Part shown: positions 44,867 through 57,593 of the stretch, piece after piece
Layout of the letters: the number at the start of each line of letters is the position of its first letter
Numbering within the stretch: position 1 is the stretch's first letter
Assembly (NCBI GenBank): GCA_950295325.1
Contig: OX485803.1
Span: forward strand, 52,345,554 to 52,405,553
DNA length: 60,000 nt
Reading direction: 5' to 3'
Source: Polytrichum commune
Lineage: Eukaryota; Streptophyta; Polytrichopsida; Polytrichales; Polytrichaceae
Notes under the pieces: model-generated
What the model saw: only the letters and a program-made list of their open reading frames with translations
Told to the model about the DNA's origin: nothing
The model's database searches: none
Program-made: the position numbers and the translations under genes

Positions 44867-47353
44867 TAATTGTAAACCGCCCATGTAGTGTCACCAACAC
44901 TAAGTGTAAACTTAACATTATTTGACATTCCTTGTGAATTTTTTTAGGCATTGTAGATTTACAGAGTTGCAATTATTGTCACTTACTAAGCAAATTATTA
45001 TCCAAATTTCAATCATTCATGACAATATTTCATTACAAGATTGTCAAGATGTAGAATCTACTAGACTTTGTTTCAATTTTTGGCATTTGGATGAACTAAA
45101 AGTAAGTTTGGATGACAATGCTTGTAAACTTATTCAGAAGTGTCATTAGGAAAGTCACCGTAGTGACATAAAATACCATATGACACTAAATGCAATATTT
45201 AGTGTACTTTGTTTATGGTATTGAGTGTCACCTCACCAATAGTGTACTTACCCCAATATGAGGCCTATCTTAGGTGAAATAAATTCTTTATGGCATTTAA
45301 TGTCCCATAAACTATTTGCAAGTGTCACGTCCGCTCATTGCCAATATAATATTATTCATCAACATATGTAACTTTTTAAATCATGACAATGAGCGTAGTG
45401 CATTGGGATACTTTAGATGATAGTTTTACGTTGTAGTATGCAAGGGGGGGAGATATTATTGAGCATACTAATGGCAAAACTAGGATTTAGGTATATTAGG
45501 ATTTATGCGTGACTTTTGGACAAATCCAACTACCAATACAATGTACACTAGATTGCAAAACGACATGAGTATGGTGGTTGGCAAACATGGAATACAAACA
45601 TTCGAAGTTGTAGTTGTTGTGTTGTTGCTTTTGCTTTTGCTATTGTTGTTTAGTGTTTTTCTCCTCACAAGTGCACATCCCTTATTATTTTTGGACAAAG
45701 TGGTTTGTCCAAATATACTTAAATGTCAATCAAGTGTCAAGTATTTACATTTTAGTATGCAAGAGGAAGATGCTTTTGAGCATACTAATACCAAGTGTCA
45801 TTTGGTTATAATTTAGTCAACTCATAGCCCATCGTGTAACATAGACATGCACCTCAAAACACTATTGAACATACCCATGCCAAGATTTTAGTGGTGCACT
45901 TGAACACCAAGTGTCATTAGGTGACATTGTATGATGAAGTTGTTGGTCATTAGTTTAATCTAGCATACAACCAAAAATAGGGCAAGTGACATTATTATAC
46001 ATGTGACATTAAATGTCACAAATGGTGAAATGGTCAACGAGGCTAACCATTAGTGTAAGTACACAACACTTGTCAATGGCACACTCAATAACATCTTCAT
46101 GTAAAGCAAAAATCTATCATATTGAGCACCCCAGTGTGTTGCTCAAAATGTCATGATGTGAATATTGTTGCACACCAAAAAATCTTCCAATGTTGAAAAC
46201 AATGTCGTGTTGATAATTACCATACGTGACACTACTAGGCCTCTACTTTAGGCCCTTCATAAATAGCCTACGTGACACCAAGTATCATAAATGGTGTAAC
46301 TTTTTAGCAAGTTGGTACCCATGGACCGCAACATAGAGTGTGAGTGGAGTGTGAGAGAGTTTAATTCGGTTACTTATCCTAAATCGACACCTATATTTGA
46401 GCCTTAGCATGTGGTTATGTGGGGAAAAAGTATGGACATGTATAAGACATGTATTTAAAAGAGATTGGACTATGTGTTCAAACTTTGTTCATTGTATTAG
46501 GTTTAGTAGTTGACATAATTGGGGGGGGTGGGAGGGGGAGGGGCTATACGATCATTTAATGTCATTGAGAATCTACACTTTGACAATGAATAAGATATTC
46601 ACTTGAGCTCTAAACAATCATGAGGAAAATGGCTAAGGACCCGATTTGAAATTGACAATCATCTCAAAAGTCTAATTGTGTGTTCCACAACCCACAAGAA
46701 GTGAGTGCAGAGCTTGAAGTGACCATTTAACACATGCTTACCTGGAGCATGTCTTAAATGGACATTTTTAGCTCTATACCCACTTCTCGTAGGATATGGA
46801 AACACATTGCCATCAATGCGAGATGATTACCAATTCCTAGTCATGGTCATAGCCAATTTCCTCGTAGTTTTCATGTCCATTCTTACATCTACACCTAACC
46901 ACACAACACTCAGATGTTTGATTAGAATAAAAAAGTGACCACGAAAGGCATGCTTGCTTACCTTAGGTTTGAAAATATTGACAAATGGGATCCACTAATC
47001 TTTCATTACTCCTCAATTTAATTTCAATTAGTGGCACTTTACATCACTTTGCACTAGAGCTTGGGGGCCCATCACCATTAAAATCTAAAATATTTTGATT
47101 GTTGTAAAATGCCAAGATTGTCTCACGTCACTTCACACTAGAGGCTTGAAGGTCTAAGGGACCAAGGAAGTTTGAGTGGATGAACAAACCTACATGACAT
47201 GCAATGGATCATGGTTCATGGTCGACTAGATTTTGTGTCAACCCCACCTCAAAGAGGTGCGTCTAACACAAAACCAAGCTCAACCATAATCTCACAATCG
47301 TCAATTTATTGCTTATTGTGTAGAAAGGACTCACATAACATTACTCAAATCAT
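44867..47353. other. TE-derived, gene-free
   Basis: No gene recognised. AGTGTCATTNGGTGACAT-like blocks recur between about 45100 and 46320, and GAGCATACTAATRCCAAG-like blocks near 45460, 45780 and 45875. A solo MITE end (GACACTAAATGCAATATTTA) lies at about 45182-45207. A TTG/TTGC-rich run at about 45610-45655 makes a spurious Val/Leu frame. Confidence 0.4.
46384..46900 (+). repeat. Dispersed repeat with poly-G (copy 1)
   Basis: Matches 58978-59345: CGACACCTATATTTGAG, AAAAGAGATTG, AGTAGTTGACATAATTGGGGGG, GACAATGAATAAGATATTC and GAAGTGAGTGC then GTGACCATTTAA. Both copies carry a G-run after CATAATT. Family unknown. Confidence 0.55.
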
Positions 47354-47437
47354 GGGGACTGACAATATTTATTCCACATAATATTCCCCACATTCAATCT
47401 GAATGTAGGAAATATTATGTGGAATATTCGCAGTCCC
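47354..47437. repeat. Near-perfect hairpin, arms about 40 bp
   Basis: GGGACTGACAATATTTATTC... pairs with ...GAATATTCGCAGTCCC; arms also share CCACATAATATT and CACATTCA and meet at a 3-base loop near 47399. It may be a tiny fold-back element or a hairpin RNA source. Confidence 0.65.
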
Positions 47438-48700
47438 AAATAACACTATTATGGATCTAAATAACGTTATGCACATGAATATGCACGTAGAGAGAGAGAA
47501 TTCGTTAACCATCCGTGTTTGATCTACATGAATAGGTTGGGAATGAAATAGCAGTCGCTTGAGAGCCAGGACACATATGCCTTTACACTATACTTGAAGG
47601 CCCGTGACCACACACATTTTAATATCAATTTCAATTGTCCTGGGATACTATGGCCTTCAAATGATTCTCTAGGGTTCTCACAATTTTATGGTTATGGCCC
47701 TTAGCCATGGTGTAAAGCAACCATTAGCTTATCCCCAAACATTTTGCATGTTGATATTTTATTCTAAGCCAAAGTCAAACGCTATGGCCCAATAACTTAT
47801 GATGGGTTTACACTAGGGTTCAAGACTTTAACACAAATTTGGATCTAAGGAGTTTACACTAGGTCAGTCTGGGTCCAAGATGTGAAGAAAAGGAAGTGGT
47901 ACTCTTGTGGCATGACTTTCTTGCCAAAACTTGGCGGGCCCTCTCAACAAATTAGTCCTTGATCAATTTTCAAGCTTGGGTCCCATCTCGACTCCAAAAG
48001 TCAATTCCATCTAGTAAGCGTGTCTTGTGTACCCGAGGTTTTTGGACACATAGCTTACCCCAATGTAAACCTACCCTTAAGGTGGGTGTGTGTGTGCCCA
48101 GACACTTTAAGTGGTCATAGTATTTTATATTTGGTCATGTGTAATTGATCAACATTTTTTTTAGAAATAAGTTGAGACCTAATATATGGTACTCTCTATT
48201 TGTGCAAGAATATTTTTGAAAAAAATCAATGTAATTTAGCATCATTCCATGTATTTTATAAATACTATACAACACCATGTAATGTAATGTATTGCTTTTT
48301 AAGATATACACATAGGGTATTGTGTTTAAGATGGTACAAATCTTCTAGAGGGTCTTCCTTGGGATGTACTCGATGTAAACGAAGATTTTTATGTCATCCA
48401 ATCCAAACTCTCCCACACAATCCACGCTAGTTGGAAGTGGTCTAAGTGATATTAAACAACACAAAGGAGGCATTTTTTTTGAATTAATATAGGGTTTAGT
48501 TTAAATGGAACAAATTTAAGTTCAAAGTACCAAATGGTGCAAGATCATGGGGCAGAGTAGAAGTAGAAAAGAATAGGGTATCATAATCATAAAGAGTATT
48601 ATATACATAGCCCCCTAAAAATACATTATGACACACTTATGTACAAAAACTACAAGATAGTGAAGTACTAGGGTATGTGGTGCCATGTTTTTGAGTTTAA
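47438..48700. other. Gene-free, transposon-like
   Basis: Repeated GTTTACACTAGG and GTAAACCTACCCTTAAG pieces suggest degraded Tourist-like elements. No gene recognised. Confidence 0.35.
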
Positions 48701-49191
48701 GGGCCAGTTTACATCATGTACCATGAAGACAACCCATAGAAGATGGTTTTTTTCCATGGTCCGTCTTCATGGTCCAATTTCCATGATCTGATTTCTTGAA
48801 AAATCAATTTACAAAGCCTTTGGGCCCCTCACTAGGTGTAAACCGAATGTGGACCAGGAGGAATGACCATGCACTAAAAAGTGAATGTATTTTTTTAATA
48901 TATGTCCACAAAAGGAAATTTTGGAAAAATTCAAGTGTGATCATGCTTCTGTCTTCTCTTGTCTTCATCTTCTCTTCCCCCCAAAAAAATTCATTACAAA
49001 ATTATTATAATAAAATTTCCTTTGCCATGGGCCCTTGTCTTTCTTTACCATCGCACCTCTTTTGCCTCTCCCACTGCAAACCCCGTTGGACCATGTCAAT
49101 GAATAATTTAGGCCTTAAAATATCTCTTTTGGGGACCTCAAATCCATGGCCACTCTGACATTTTTTTCCTTGGTGTAAACTGAAGTGGTCC
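48701..49191. mobile_element. Tourist-like element (491 bp)
   Basis: Left TAA then GGGCCAGTTTACATCATG, right (inverted) GGACCACTTCAGTTTACACC then flank TAG. Non-coding. Same terminal style as the elements at 43996 and 44500. Confidence 0.55.
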
Positions 49192-51550
49192 TAGGACAAG
49201 TTCAATAGCTCATCATAGATATTACAAGGCCTTGAGACGACTTCATGGTCCGTGGTGTAAACAACCCCTAAGTGGCCACATAATATCTTTAAATGGACAA
49301 CATACTAGATTCAACATGTTTGCCTACATGTAGATCACATTGGGCACACATTGACTTCTTCTCAATACATAGAAGTCAATACCTCTCATGTAATAAACAA
49401 ACTATTGGTGGGTGAGGCATCACATGTATTAGCATATGGAGAGAATGGATTAGGTAGGCAAGGTGGCATATTCTCTTCTTCTTTATGTGATCACATAAGT
49501 CCTTTCATTTGTATTGACAATTGAACCTAGAATGATTAATATTTTATGACACAAAGTTCAATCTCATCATAAAACATATATCTTTTTGGTGTCCGTTCTT
49601 GACCTCAAGCCTTGCCATATACTACTCAATATAAATTTATGATTTCTAAGAAGAGTGACCACATAAGGTCCACATATATTAGACCAACAATGAGTTGATT
49701 TTTTAACCATTTTGAAACACACATGTGTATCTCATACAAAATAATCATTGACAAAAAGAAAAACCACCTTACATAATTACCACATGTGAGGGTTTTATGT
49801 TGCTTGAGATCCATTTTGATGTCTAAATAGATAGTGTTGAATACCATAAAACTCTTCATATCAGACTTCCTAGTAGTTTTACGAGCAACGCACATTCTAG
49901 ACAATTTATCACAAATGTGCTCCAATTTTAATGACTCAACACAATAAAAAAATTATGAACCTTCACCTAGTATGATAAAATCCAATAACTTATGAGCACC
50001 AACATGCGCTTCCACTAGGTGCACAATCTTGCATTCCATGTCATTCTTGTTTGTTGATAGCCAAATATAAGTAGCTATTATGAATATAATGTTTTCCAAA
50101 AAAAATTGCACTTATAGCTTGATAACTTAATTGGTTTGGGAAAGAAAGCATGGGCATATTGGAGTTATTGTGAATAGGGTAGTACGAGCTAGAGGGGCTA
50201 ATATTTGCTATAATTGTTGTCCTAGAGTTCCCTCCATTTGAATTACGTAGACCCACAAGTGTTTAGGCACAACTCAATGTCATCATCTTACTATTTGATT
50301 TGTACAAACCCACAATAATATTCTATAAATAAATAAAAATATTCTCTAACACCACAAATTTGGCATGATCATGCTACTTGCTCGCACAAAATTAACCTAG
50401 AGTCGCAAAATACTTGAGGACGACGTGTGAGCTTTGAACACGGTAAGGTAATACCATCGTTGGATTTGGAATCACTAGGATCTCGACCTAATCTATCCAT
50501 AGTTGTCAAGTTCAATACATGCAACCGCATGTTTGCAACACGAAACATGATGCATAAATATTACTCAAAGCTTACTAGCATGCTAAAACCCACAACCCAT
50601 AGCCCACAAATCCTTGGAATACTGAAAGAAATTCAACATAACCTATGCACACCCAAAACTCGTGCCAAAATCCAAATTACCCCAAATTATTAGGAATTCA
50701 TGTTCTCTCAAAGCCCTAAAGAGCTTTGACCAAAAGAACCTCAATTGTTGGCATTGTTGACACGAAAATTCAACGAGAAATGTAATGCAAGAGGGTACAT
50801 ATAAATCAATTCGGATTCTAAAATCACAACTGTATTGCAAGCTCCCCCCACCAAGCCAAATCGACTCCAAACACATACAATCCATGCCTTGAAATTGTTG
50901 TAAAAAAAGAAAAAGAAAAAGACTGTCACATGCTTCAAACAATCTTTTCATTCTCAAGAGCCTAAAATTTTAAAACAACACATCCCATGTCCACAACCAT
51001 TCTACCCATTCAAATTGCACTAAACTTAAAACTGGACAAGTTTTCCAAATTTAAGTCATCTTACCATTGCACATGTAATACTTGTGTTGGGCCTTGGCCC
51101 TCCTTCTCCCAAGAAAAATCTTTTGGAATTCAAGAAAGTTCCCCAAATTTGGTTGATGCTCCGATGGGCTAAGTGGAATCACTTGTAAGTAATTCTACGG
51201 CCATTGTGATAGCAAATGATTCAAATTTCACCCATCCTGGAAATGAAGATTAAAGAATGATATATGTATTGGATCGTGCAAGAAATGTGGAGCCAAGTCA
51301 CATGCAACCGCCCACAGTGGCATGGTCCAAATGATTTGGCATTGAAGTTGGTGCATCTTTCCAGCACAAGTTTTGGACTCAACAACTATGGGGTTGATTA
51401 GGTCAGTGATTTTAACCTTTGCAGTTAGAATCTTCACTACATATGAACATCAATCGGAAATTGGGTGTCAAAAACACCGATGCCTCCAAGAACCTAGATC
51501 CCAAAAGCATGTGTGTTAAAGAGGTCTTGTATGTCTTTGAAGCCTCTAGA
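49192..51550. other. Intergenic, no gene recognised
   Basis: AT-rich sequence with only short unrelated frames. No RNA gene, TIR pair or domain could be supported. Confidence 0.4.
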
Positions 51551-52171
51551 CACAGGGAGGTCACTCAGTAGGATTTTTGTGTATCACGTGCGGTGGAGGG
51601 GTATTTGTTTAGGGGCTATTTACCTCCAAGGCACGAATTAAAAGCTCCCTATAATTACATAATATTCTAAAATGGCCTATTTTTTTTGTACCCTACCATT
51701 ACTTATAATGCCATGTCATTGAAATTTTTTGTAGTCTATATTCCTTTTAATTAAAAAAACTGAATTTAAGAATGTATGCAATGCAAAAGTGATGGGAAAA
51801 GCATGGCAACAAAAAAATATAAAAATTACGTACCATTGCAAAAACCAAGTACAAAAACTTAAAGTGAAAATACAAAAAGAAGACTTAGGATGGAACACAA
51901 CATGATTGAGTGTGTGTTTACAAACACAACAAGATTGTGTGTGTGTTCACAAACACAACACCCGCTCCATAAAAATCCTTTATTCAAAATCACTTTTACA
52001 TGCTAGTGAAGACCAAAACCATATAGTGTGAAACACTTTAAGCTTGGTCATGAATCTTATATAGTTCGTTCTGTCACAAACTTGGACAGTTCCTCTGAAT
52101 CATTCCTATCAAGAGTGTACACCTCATTTGTAGAATTGTAGCTCATGGTTACCGTAGATATAATGCAATCT

Positions 52172-52210
<39 letters not shown>

Positions 52211-53085
52211 GCAACGGGTGTTCCCCAAGCAGGCGGAAGAGAAAGGAGAGGGACTGATGAGAGGGAGGGCCGGGGGCGTCAATGATTGAAGGGCCAAAAA
52301 GCGCAAACTCAAGTATTGAAGGTAATCACTACTCTCCTTTACAAAAGTGGGAGGGCGAGGCAAGCGAGCTTTCGCATCATAAAATTTAGCCTAGTGAAAA
52401 TATCGACACAAGATTGGAGAATAGGAGGACAACAAGCAACGCGATATTGGTACTCTCTGACTGCGCTATGCTTAGTTGCTGCAAAGCTCGGGAGCAGAAA
52501 CTAACTAACAATCAGAATAACCACGACACTCAATGATCACTAATCTTTGTGGATCGTTTCAGACCTGTTCTTCAAGGTTTCCGCATCAGATCACGCAGCC
52601 TGGCTAAAAAACTCTACACAAGATTGGAGAAGAGGATGACGACAAACAATCCTAAATCCTAAACACAACGGTGAGGCTCAAATGTTGTGCACAAACGGGC
52701 GCCCTACAATCGGGTTGAAGAGTTTCAAAAGAGAAGGGGAGAAAAACCACCAAGAGAAGTCGGGCATAGAGTTAGGCTTCCAATTTCATCCATTTTTGGG
52801 TGAATGATGAGTAATTTTTCATCCATCCCTCGTGAGGCATGCGTACGAAATTGATTCTACTAAACATACATCCTAAGATCCTTATTTTCAGCCCCTATAT
52901 TATTTTTACTAAAAGGGAATGGCCCATATTTTATACCTATCTATTTTACTTGTAATGGGCTTATGTACTTTTAATGGACCCTTCATTATTTGGAATTCTT
53001 TTATAATTTTAATGTCAAATGATTTTAATCCTCCCTATATTATGCCGCACGTCGTTTTTAAAATGCACTAAGTGACCTCCCCGTG
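51551..53085. mobile_element. 1,535-bp sibling of the MITE in ORF1, with a 1 kb unique interior
   Basis: Left CACAGGGAGGTCACTC...CACGTGCGG, right (inverted) CACGGGGAGGTCACTTAGTG..CGTGCGGC. Flanked by the 8-bp duplication CCTCTAGA (51543-51550 and 53086-53093). About 200 bp at the left and 300 bp at the right match the 519-bp copy (17018-17536), for example GGGGCTATTTACCT.CAAGG and TATTATGCCGCACGTCG. The middle (about 51750-52780) is absent from the short copy, contains a (GA)n run and shows no transposase. Confidence 0.85.
52170..52207 (+). repeat. (GA)n microsatellite
   Basis: About 18 GA units inside the long TIR element's unique interior. Confidence 0.9.
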
Positions 53086-53425
53086 CCTCTAGAACTTCGA
53101 AGCCTCACAAAGCATATCACCAAAGTCCAAGATCCTTGCCCCTTGCAAATTACTTGAACTTGCACAAGTCCTAGATAGCAATCGAACCATGTAGTCGTTG
53201 ACTATCAACTCACAAATCATGTTTTTTTTTTTCCTTTTTCTGGGTCTTTTTCTACTTTATAGACTAGTAACATGGCAATCTAAATCATCAACTCATAACA
53301 TATGATAATAAAAAAACTCAAGCCTTCTCAAAGTCTTTGATTTGTGCTTCCTACATGCCCCCTAAACCCTAACACTAAACCCTAACCCACTCAAATCCTC
53401 AACTATGAGGGTGCTTCCATGGTGA

Positions 53426-53550
53426 TATATGTGAGGGAAATGTGACAATAAGAAGGAAAATTTGAATTGAGCACATCCGCTCCCTAGAGTTTGGAGATAT
53501 AAGAGAGGGAGTGACATTACAAACGTGGGCAGTACGGAGGTTAGGGTGTA
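53426..53550 (+). repeat. Dispersed repeat B (copy 1)
   Basis: Matches 58741-58855: ATATATGTGAGGGAAAT.TGACA, AATTGAGCACAT, GAGATATAAGAGAG. Family unknown. Confidence 0.5.
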
Positions 53551-53813
53551 GTCTCATTATATGTTCCACAAGTACACTCTATATGAGCTTTATAAATTAT
53601 GGGTCCCGTGATCAATACTAATATTGTACTATATACAAGGCTTTACATAGAAATAGTTGAAGTCAAAATTCTCTTTGGTCAAAGGTTTCGACAATTGATT
53701 ATCTTATAGAGGAGTTGAAAGTTGGGCCGCAATATACCCAACCTTTTCCAGCCCAAGAGGGCTTTCCGGCCCCCGCCAACAATAGAATAACAGTTGAGCT
53801 TAATGCGTGGGTC

Positions 53814-55254
53814 CAACTCGCATGCTAAACTTGACATTTGTTCTGTTGGAGGGTGCTATATGAAGAACCAATGAACATGCTCTAAGGACCTTTCGTGCGG
53901 AGGACGATATCCTCCCCCCTACGAACATTTCACGGGAGGTTGATACAGGCAGGGGCAACTACCCCACAAAGAAATCGGGGTTTTATGGACACGACTAAAA
54001 ACCATTGCCCTTACATTCTTGAAGGCCACTTCTCCACAAATCTCATATTGAGTGCATTTCACCTTCAAGGTCCAAAATCCAATTTATATGTTCACTTCCA
54101 TTAAGTAAACAAGGAATTGATTGGGATTTCATTTTCGAAGTGAAACCATCAATAAAACATATAATTAATTTGGAATTCAAAAACATTACAAAATCCTCAT
54201 TGGCACTGAGGTTATAATTTTTATGACTTGCCATTGAAAGGGTCATTCTAAAGCGGAACTAAAATTAGGTTTAATTATTATTTGTAGTATTATTATTATT
54301 TTATAATATTCTAGTTAACACCTTCTACTTTCACAAAGTATTCATACACACTCAAACTAAGTAAGTGTGATTAAATGTAATTAAGTCCAAGTAACTGTAT
54401 TAGAAGGTAATTTGGCGCAAGGCCTAGGTTTCTACAAAGTATTCATACACATTCGAACTAATTAAACCTGATTAAGTGCAAGTAAGTGCATTCAGCCCAA
54501 TTACGTGTTATGAAGCCTAAACAAGTGTAATTAAGCACATTATTCTTTATATCTGGATTGAGTCATGATTAAGTGCATTTTATAATTAATTTGGATTATC
54601 TAATTTGATAAGAATACTTTCCAATTTAATTGGGCTTAATTAGTATTAATTATGATTATTTTGACTTAATTACATTTAATCACACTTAATTATTTTGAGT
54701 GTGTATGAATACTTTGTAAAAGTAGAAGGTATAAAATATAAATACTATAGATTTTTAAAAACTAATTTTAGTTCCGCTTTAGAATGACAAAGACCCTTTC
54801 AATGGTAAGTCATAAAAAATTATAACCTCAGTGCTAATGAGGATTTTGTAATGTTTTTGACTTCCAAGTTAATTACATGCTTTATTGACGGGTTCATTTC
54901 GAAAATGAAATCCCAGTCAATTCCTTATTTACTCAGTGGAAGTGAACATATATATTGGATTTTGGACCTTGAGGGTGAAATGCACTCAATATGGGATTTG
55001 TGGAGAAGTGTCCTTCAAGAATGCAAGGGCAATGGTTTTTTCGAAGTCGGGCGGGGCGGGCAAGAGTTTTCGGTCAGGTTCAGAAAATCCCGATTTCTTT
55101 GTGGGGTAGCTGCCCCTGCCCGTATCAACCTCCTGCGAAAGGCTCGTAGGGGGGAGGATATCGTCCTCCGCACGAAAGGTCCTTAGAGCATGTTCGTTGG
55201 TTCTTCATATAACGCCCCCCAACAAAACAAATGTCAAGTTTAGCATGCAAGTTG
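53814..55254. mobile_element. Fold-back element with arms of about 0.6 kb
   Basis: Left arm about 53814-54395 and right arm about 54655-55254 are reverse complements with small indels. Outer tips are CAACTCGCATGCTAAACTTG / CAACTTGCATGCTAAACTTG; shared internal blocks include AAGGACCTTTCGTGCGGAGG, GGGGCAACTACCCC/GGGGTAGCTGCCCC and TTCTAAAGCGGAACTAAA. The spacer of about 260 bp is AT-rich with GATTAAGTG-type repeats. No coding capacity and no clear duplication. The right arm is longer around 55040-55080 (GGGCGGGGCGGGC), so the arms have diverged or one has a deletion. Long arms suggest a Mutator-like or Foldback element. Confidence 0.8.
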
Positions 55255-56539
55255 TAAGAGTGTTCCACAACGAAAACTTGCTAAAAAATTCTTAACCCTT
55301 TATTGCCCCCGGCGACCCAAGGGGTCATCTCTTTGGTAGGAGAGTGTTCTAGACCGCAACCTCACACCATCATCCAGGCTTCCACGAGGCATAATGATTC
55401 TTAACTTACTTGTGTACTTCAAGAAGAGATAGGCACGTGAGTCCCATTAGATTTCGATTTGACGTGAAGGAGAACAATGCTCCGAGATGATTTGATCCTC
55501 ATAGAAGGTTACTCAGACTTGAGTTTGATGAGCCAAGTTTTCTTGCCCGTGGGTGTTGCCCATTGTAAGAATCAGCTGTCTTTAGCCATTTGGGCAACAT
55601 CCCAAAGCAATCGAGCCTTAAAGATGGCATCCAAGTTTAGTATGAGAGGCACCCACCATTGGGGTTGTTGAATTTTGACCACCTCTAGAAGAGGCATATG
55701 GACTTCAAATTTGGAAGTCCAAATGTTCGCATATATGGTTTCCAATTTTGTATACGTGTATATATTTAAATCCAAGGTCCACATCCATCCTATCATCCAA
55801 ATTAAGAAGAAAAAAAATACTAGTTGCCCCAACTTGAGAAATTCGACTTCGTGACCGTTGGACCTTGTCAAATTTTCGTTGAAATGATGACATCTTTGTC
55901 TCCATTGTAACAAATGTTGACAATAGGGGGCTCAAGTGCCCTTGACATCAGGGGGTGCATGAAATCTCCAAGTTCATTGGAATGCACACAAGGCAATAAA
56001 GGGTTAAGAAATATATTTCCATGTACCTTTCTAAGTACTTACCCACATAGAAGGCAGTATCCATGGGAACATTGTCCAAAGAGATTTTTGGGCAATAGTC
56101 AGTCTTGATCCTAACATATCCAAGTCCCACCAGTTAGAGTTCCACACATGTAGCCATTGTTTCCTAACGTGATGGAAAAAACTATGAATTTGCACATGTG
56201 TCACCCCACATTTGGCGTAGTGGAAAAAGTAGTTAAAATGGCATGGATTTGCGTTCCTTGAAAAGGGGACTAGTTGTACTCAAGTTTTCATCTCCCAGTT
56301 ACCAAAAATAGGCTGACTTATGCCCTGAATATGGGTTGGGAGAGAATCTTGCTTTTGAAAAACTATAGTACTTTCAAAAGCTGAAAATAATAAATTATGA
56401 ATTTTTGGTTAAATGTTGTGATATCAATTTCCAAACATGTGAAAAATCCACCCCAACATCACACATGTAATACACTTATGCGAAATTGCTTCAACTAAAA
56501 AGAAAGGTTCATATACTCAACAAGTTGTGATCTTTTGGT
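55255..56539. other. Intergenic, no gene recognised
   Basis: Small frames only. No domain or RNA recognised. Confidence 0.4.
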
Positions 56540-56653
56540 TAGATTTATTAATTTGAGGTAAAATTTCATAAATCCCTCTAAAACAATTGATAAATTTTGT
56601 GAAGTCTTGAGCTTGAATTGGTTATTTCTTAAACTCAGTCGGTTCATCTGTAA
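56540..56653. repeat. Relic end of the 3151-4704 transposon family
   Basis: GAAGTCTTGAGCTTGAATTG, GTTATTTCTTAAACTC and GGTTCATCTGTAA align with 4620-4680 of the complete element. The match stops exactly where the next MITE begins. Confidence 0.6.
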
Positions 56654-56876
56654 CTACACCAAATAGGATATTTAGTGTGACTTACTATTTAGATTTACAC
56701 AATACTATATCTTTTTACTACTAGAATCAATTTTTACCAAGTAAAATTGTCAATATTCTATAATATCCAAACTACCAATTTAACAGTTTTTGATCAAATA
56801 TGAGATACACAATAAATAGATATAGCATTGCGTAATTCCAAATAGTAAGTCACACTAAATATCCTATTTAGTGTAG
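56654..56876. mobile_element. 223-bp MITE, CTACACTAAATAGG family
   Basis: TIRs of about 60 bp: left CTACACCAAATAGGATATTT..., right (inverted) CTACACTAAATAGGATATTT..., continuing AGTGTGACTTACTATTTNG and ATGCTATATCT. Non-coding. It is inserted in a relic of the TIR family at 3151-4704. Confidence 0.85.
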
Positions 56877-57514
56877 TGGTGTGTTCTTTCTGTTCCTTGG
56901 GAATGAATGGGCATGAGTCAACTAACCATATATATTATTCTTCATCAGGAGTCAGCTGCATCACGGAATACCGTGATCAGCACCAGATCAACGGGCTCAA
57001 CTTCATGCCGGTATTTAGATACGGACGTTCATTTTTCTTTTCTTTTCTTTCTATATACTATTCTTCAAGGCCCATCATGAGCAACTTACATTTTCAACTC
57101 TAAACTTACTTCATCGTTATCATCAATGTCTTTCACTAATGTCTTTCGAAGACATCTGTGCTGGCTGGGAAGTCTCTAAGTAGCTTCTTTCAAAATAAAT
57201 CCACTCTTACTATAACATTTGCTATGCCGCATGCCTCCCTCACCCTTTCTAAATAAAAGAGGTTCCCATGTTATGCGTGGACTTTGCCGCAACACTAAGA
57301 CTTAGATAATGAGTTTTTTGAGAATCACGACATGTTTGTTCCCAGCATTTGGTCCTAGTAGTCTCATGCATGCCTAGGGTGACGAAGGACGAGACTTAGC
57401 AATGTTGTGAAAAAAATATTCCACTCCAAAATGATTTTGAACTCCAAACTTATCACTCTCTAAATGGGTGAAGTGCATGCGTTATTATATAGTGAACTAG
57501 CATCATCCCAATAA

Positions 57515-57593
57515 GGGGCGCTTCCCACGATGGCTGAAGGTCGAGAGGCTTTCGATTTCCACCAATCAGATTGCAAGAAACCAAGAGTTCAAC
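57515..57593 (+). repeat. Fragment of the 20647-21142 Tourist-like family
   Basis: TAAGGGGCGCTTCCCACGAT, then GGTCGAGAGGC, TTTCCACCAATCA and TTGCAAGAAACCAAGA, colinear with 20644-20725. The right end was not found. Confidence 0.6.

Noticed and set aside
45505-45816. Small membrane protein with a poly-Val/Leu stretch
   Set aside because: Caused by a TTG/TTGC-rich run; no family, no splice context.
54851-55186. 111-codon plus-strand frame
   Set aside because: Lies wholly in the right arm of the fold-back element.
56876-57103. 75-codon frame
   Set aside because: No recognisable family and ends in low-complexity Phe/Ser; it begins at the MITE end.
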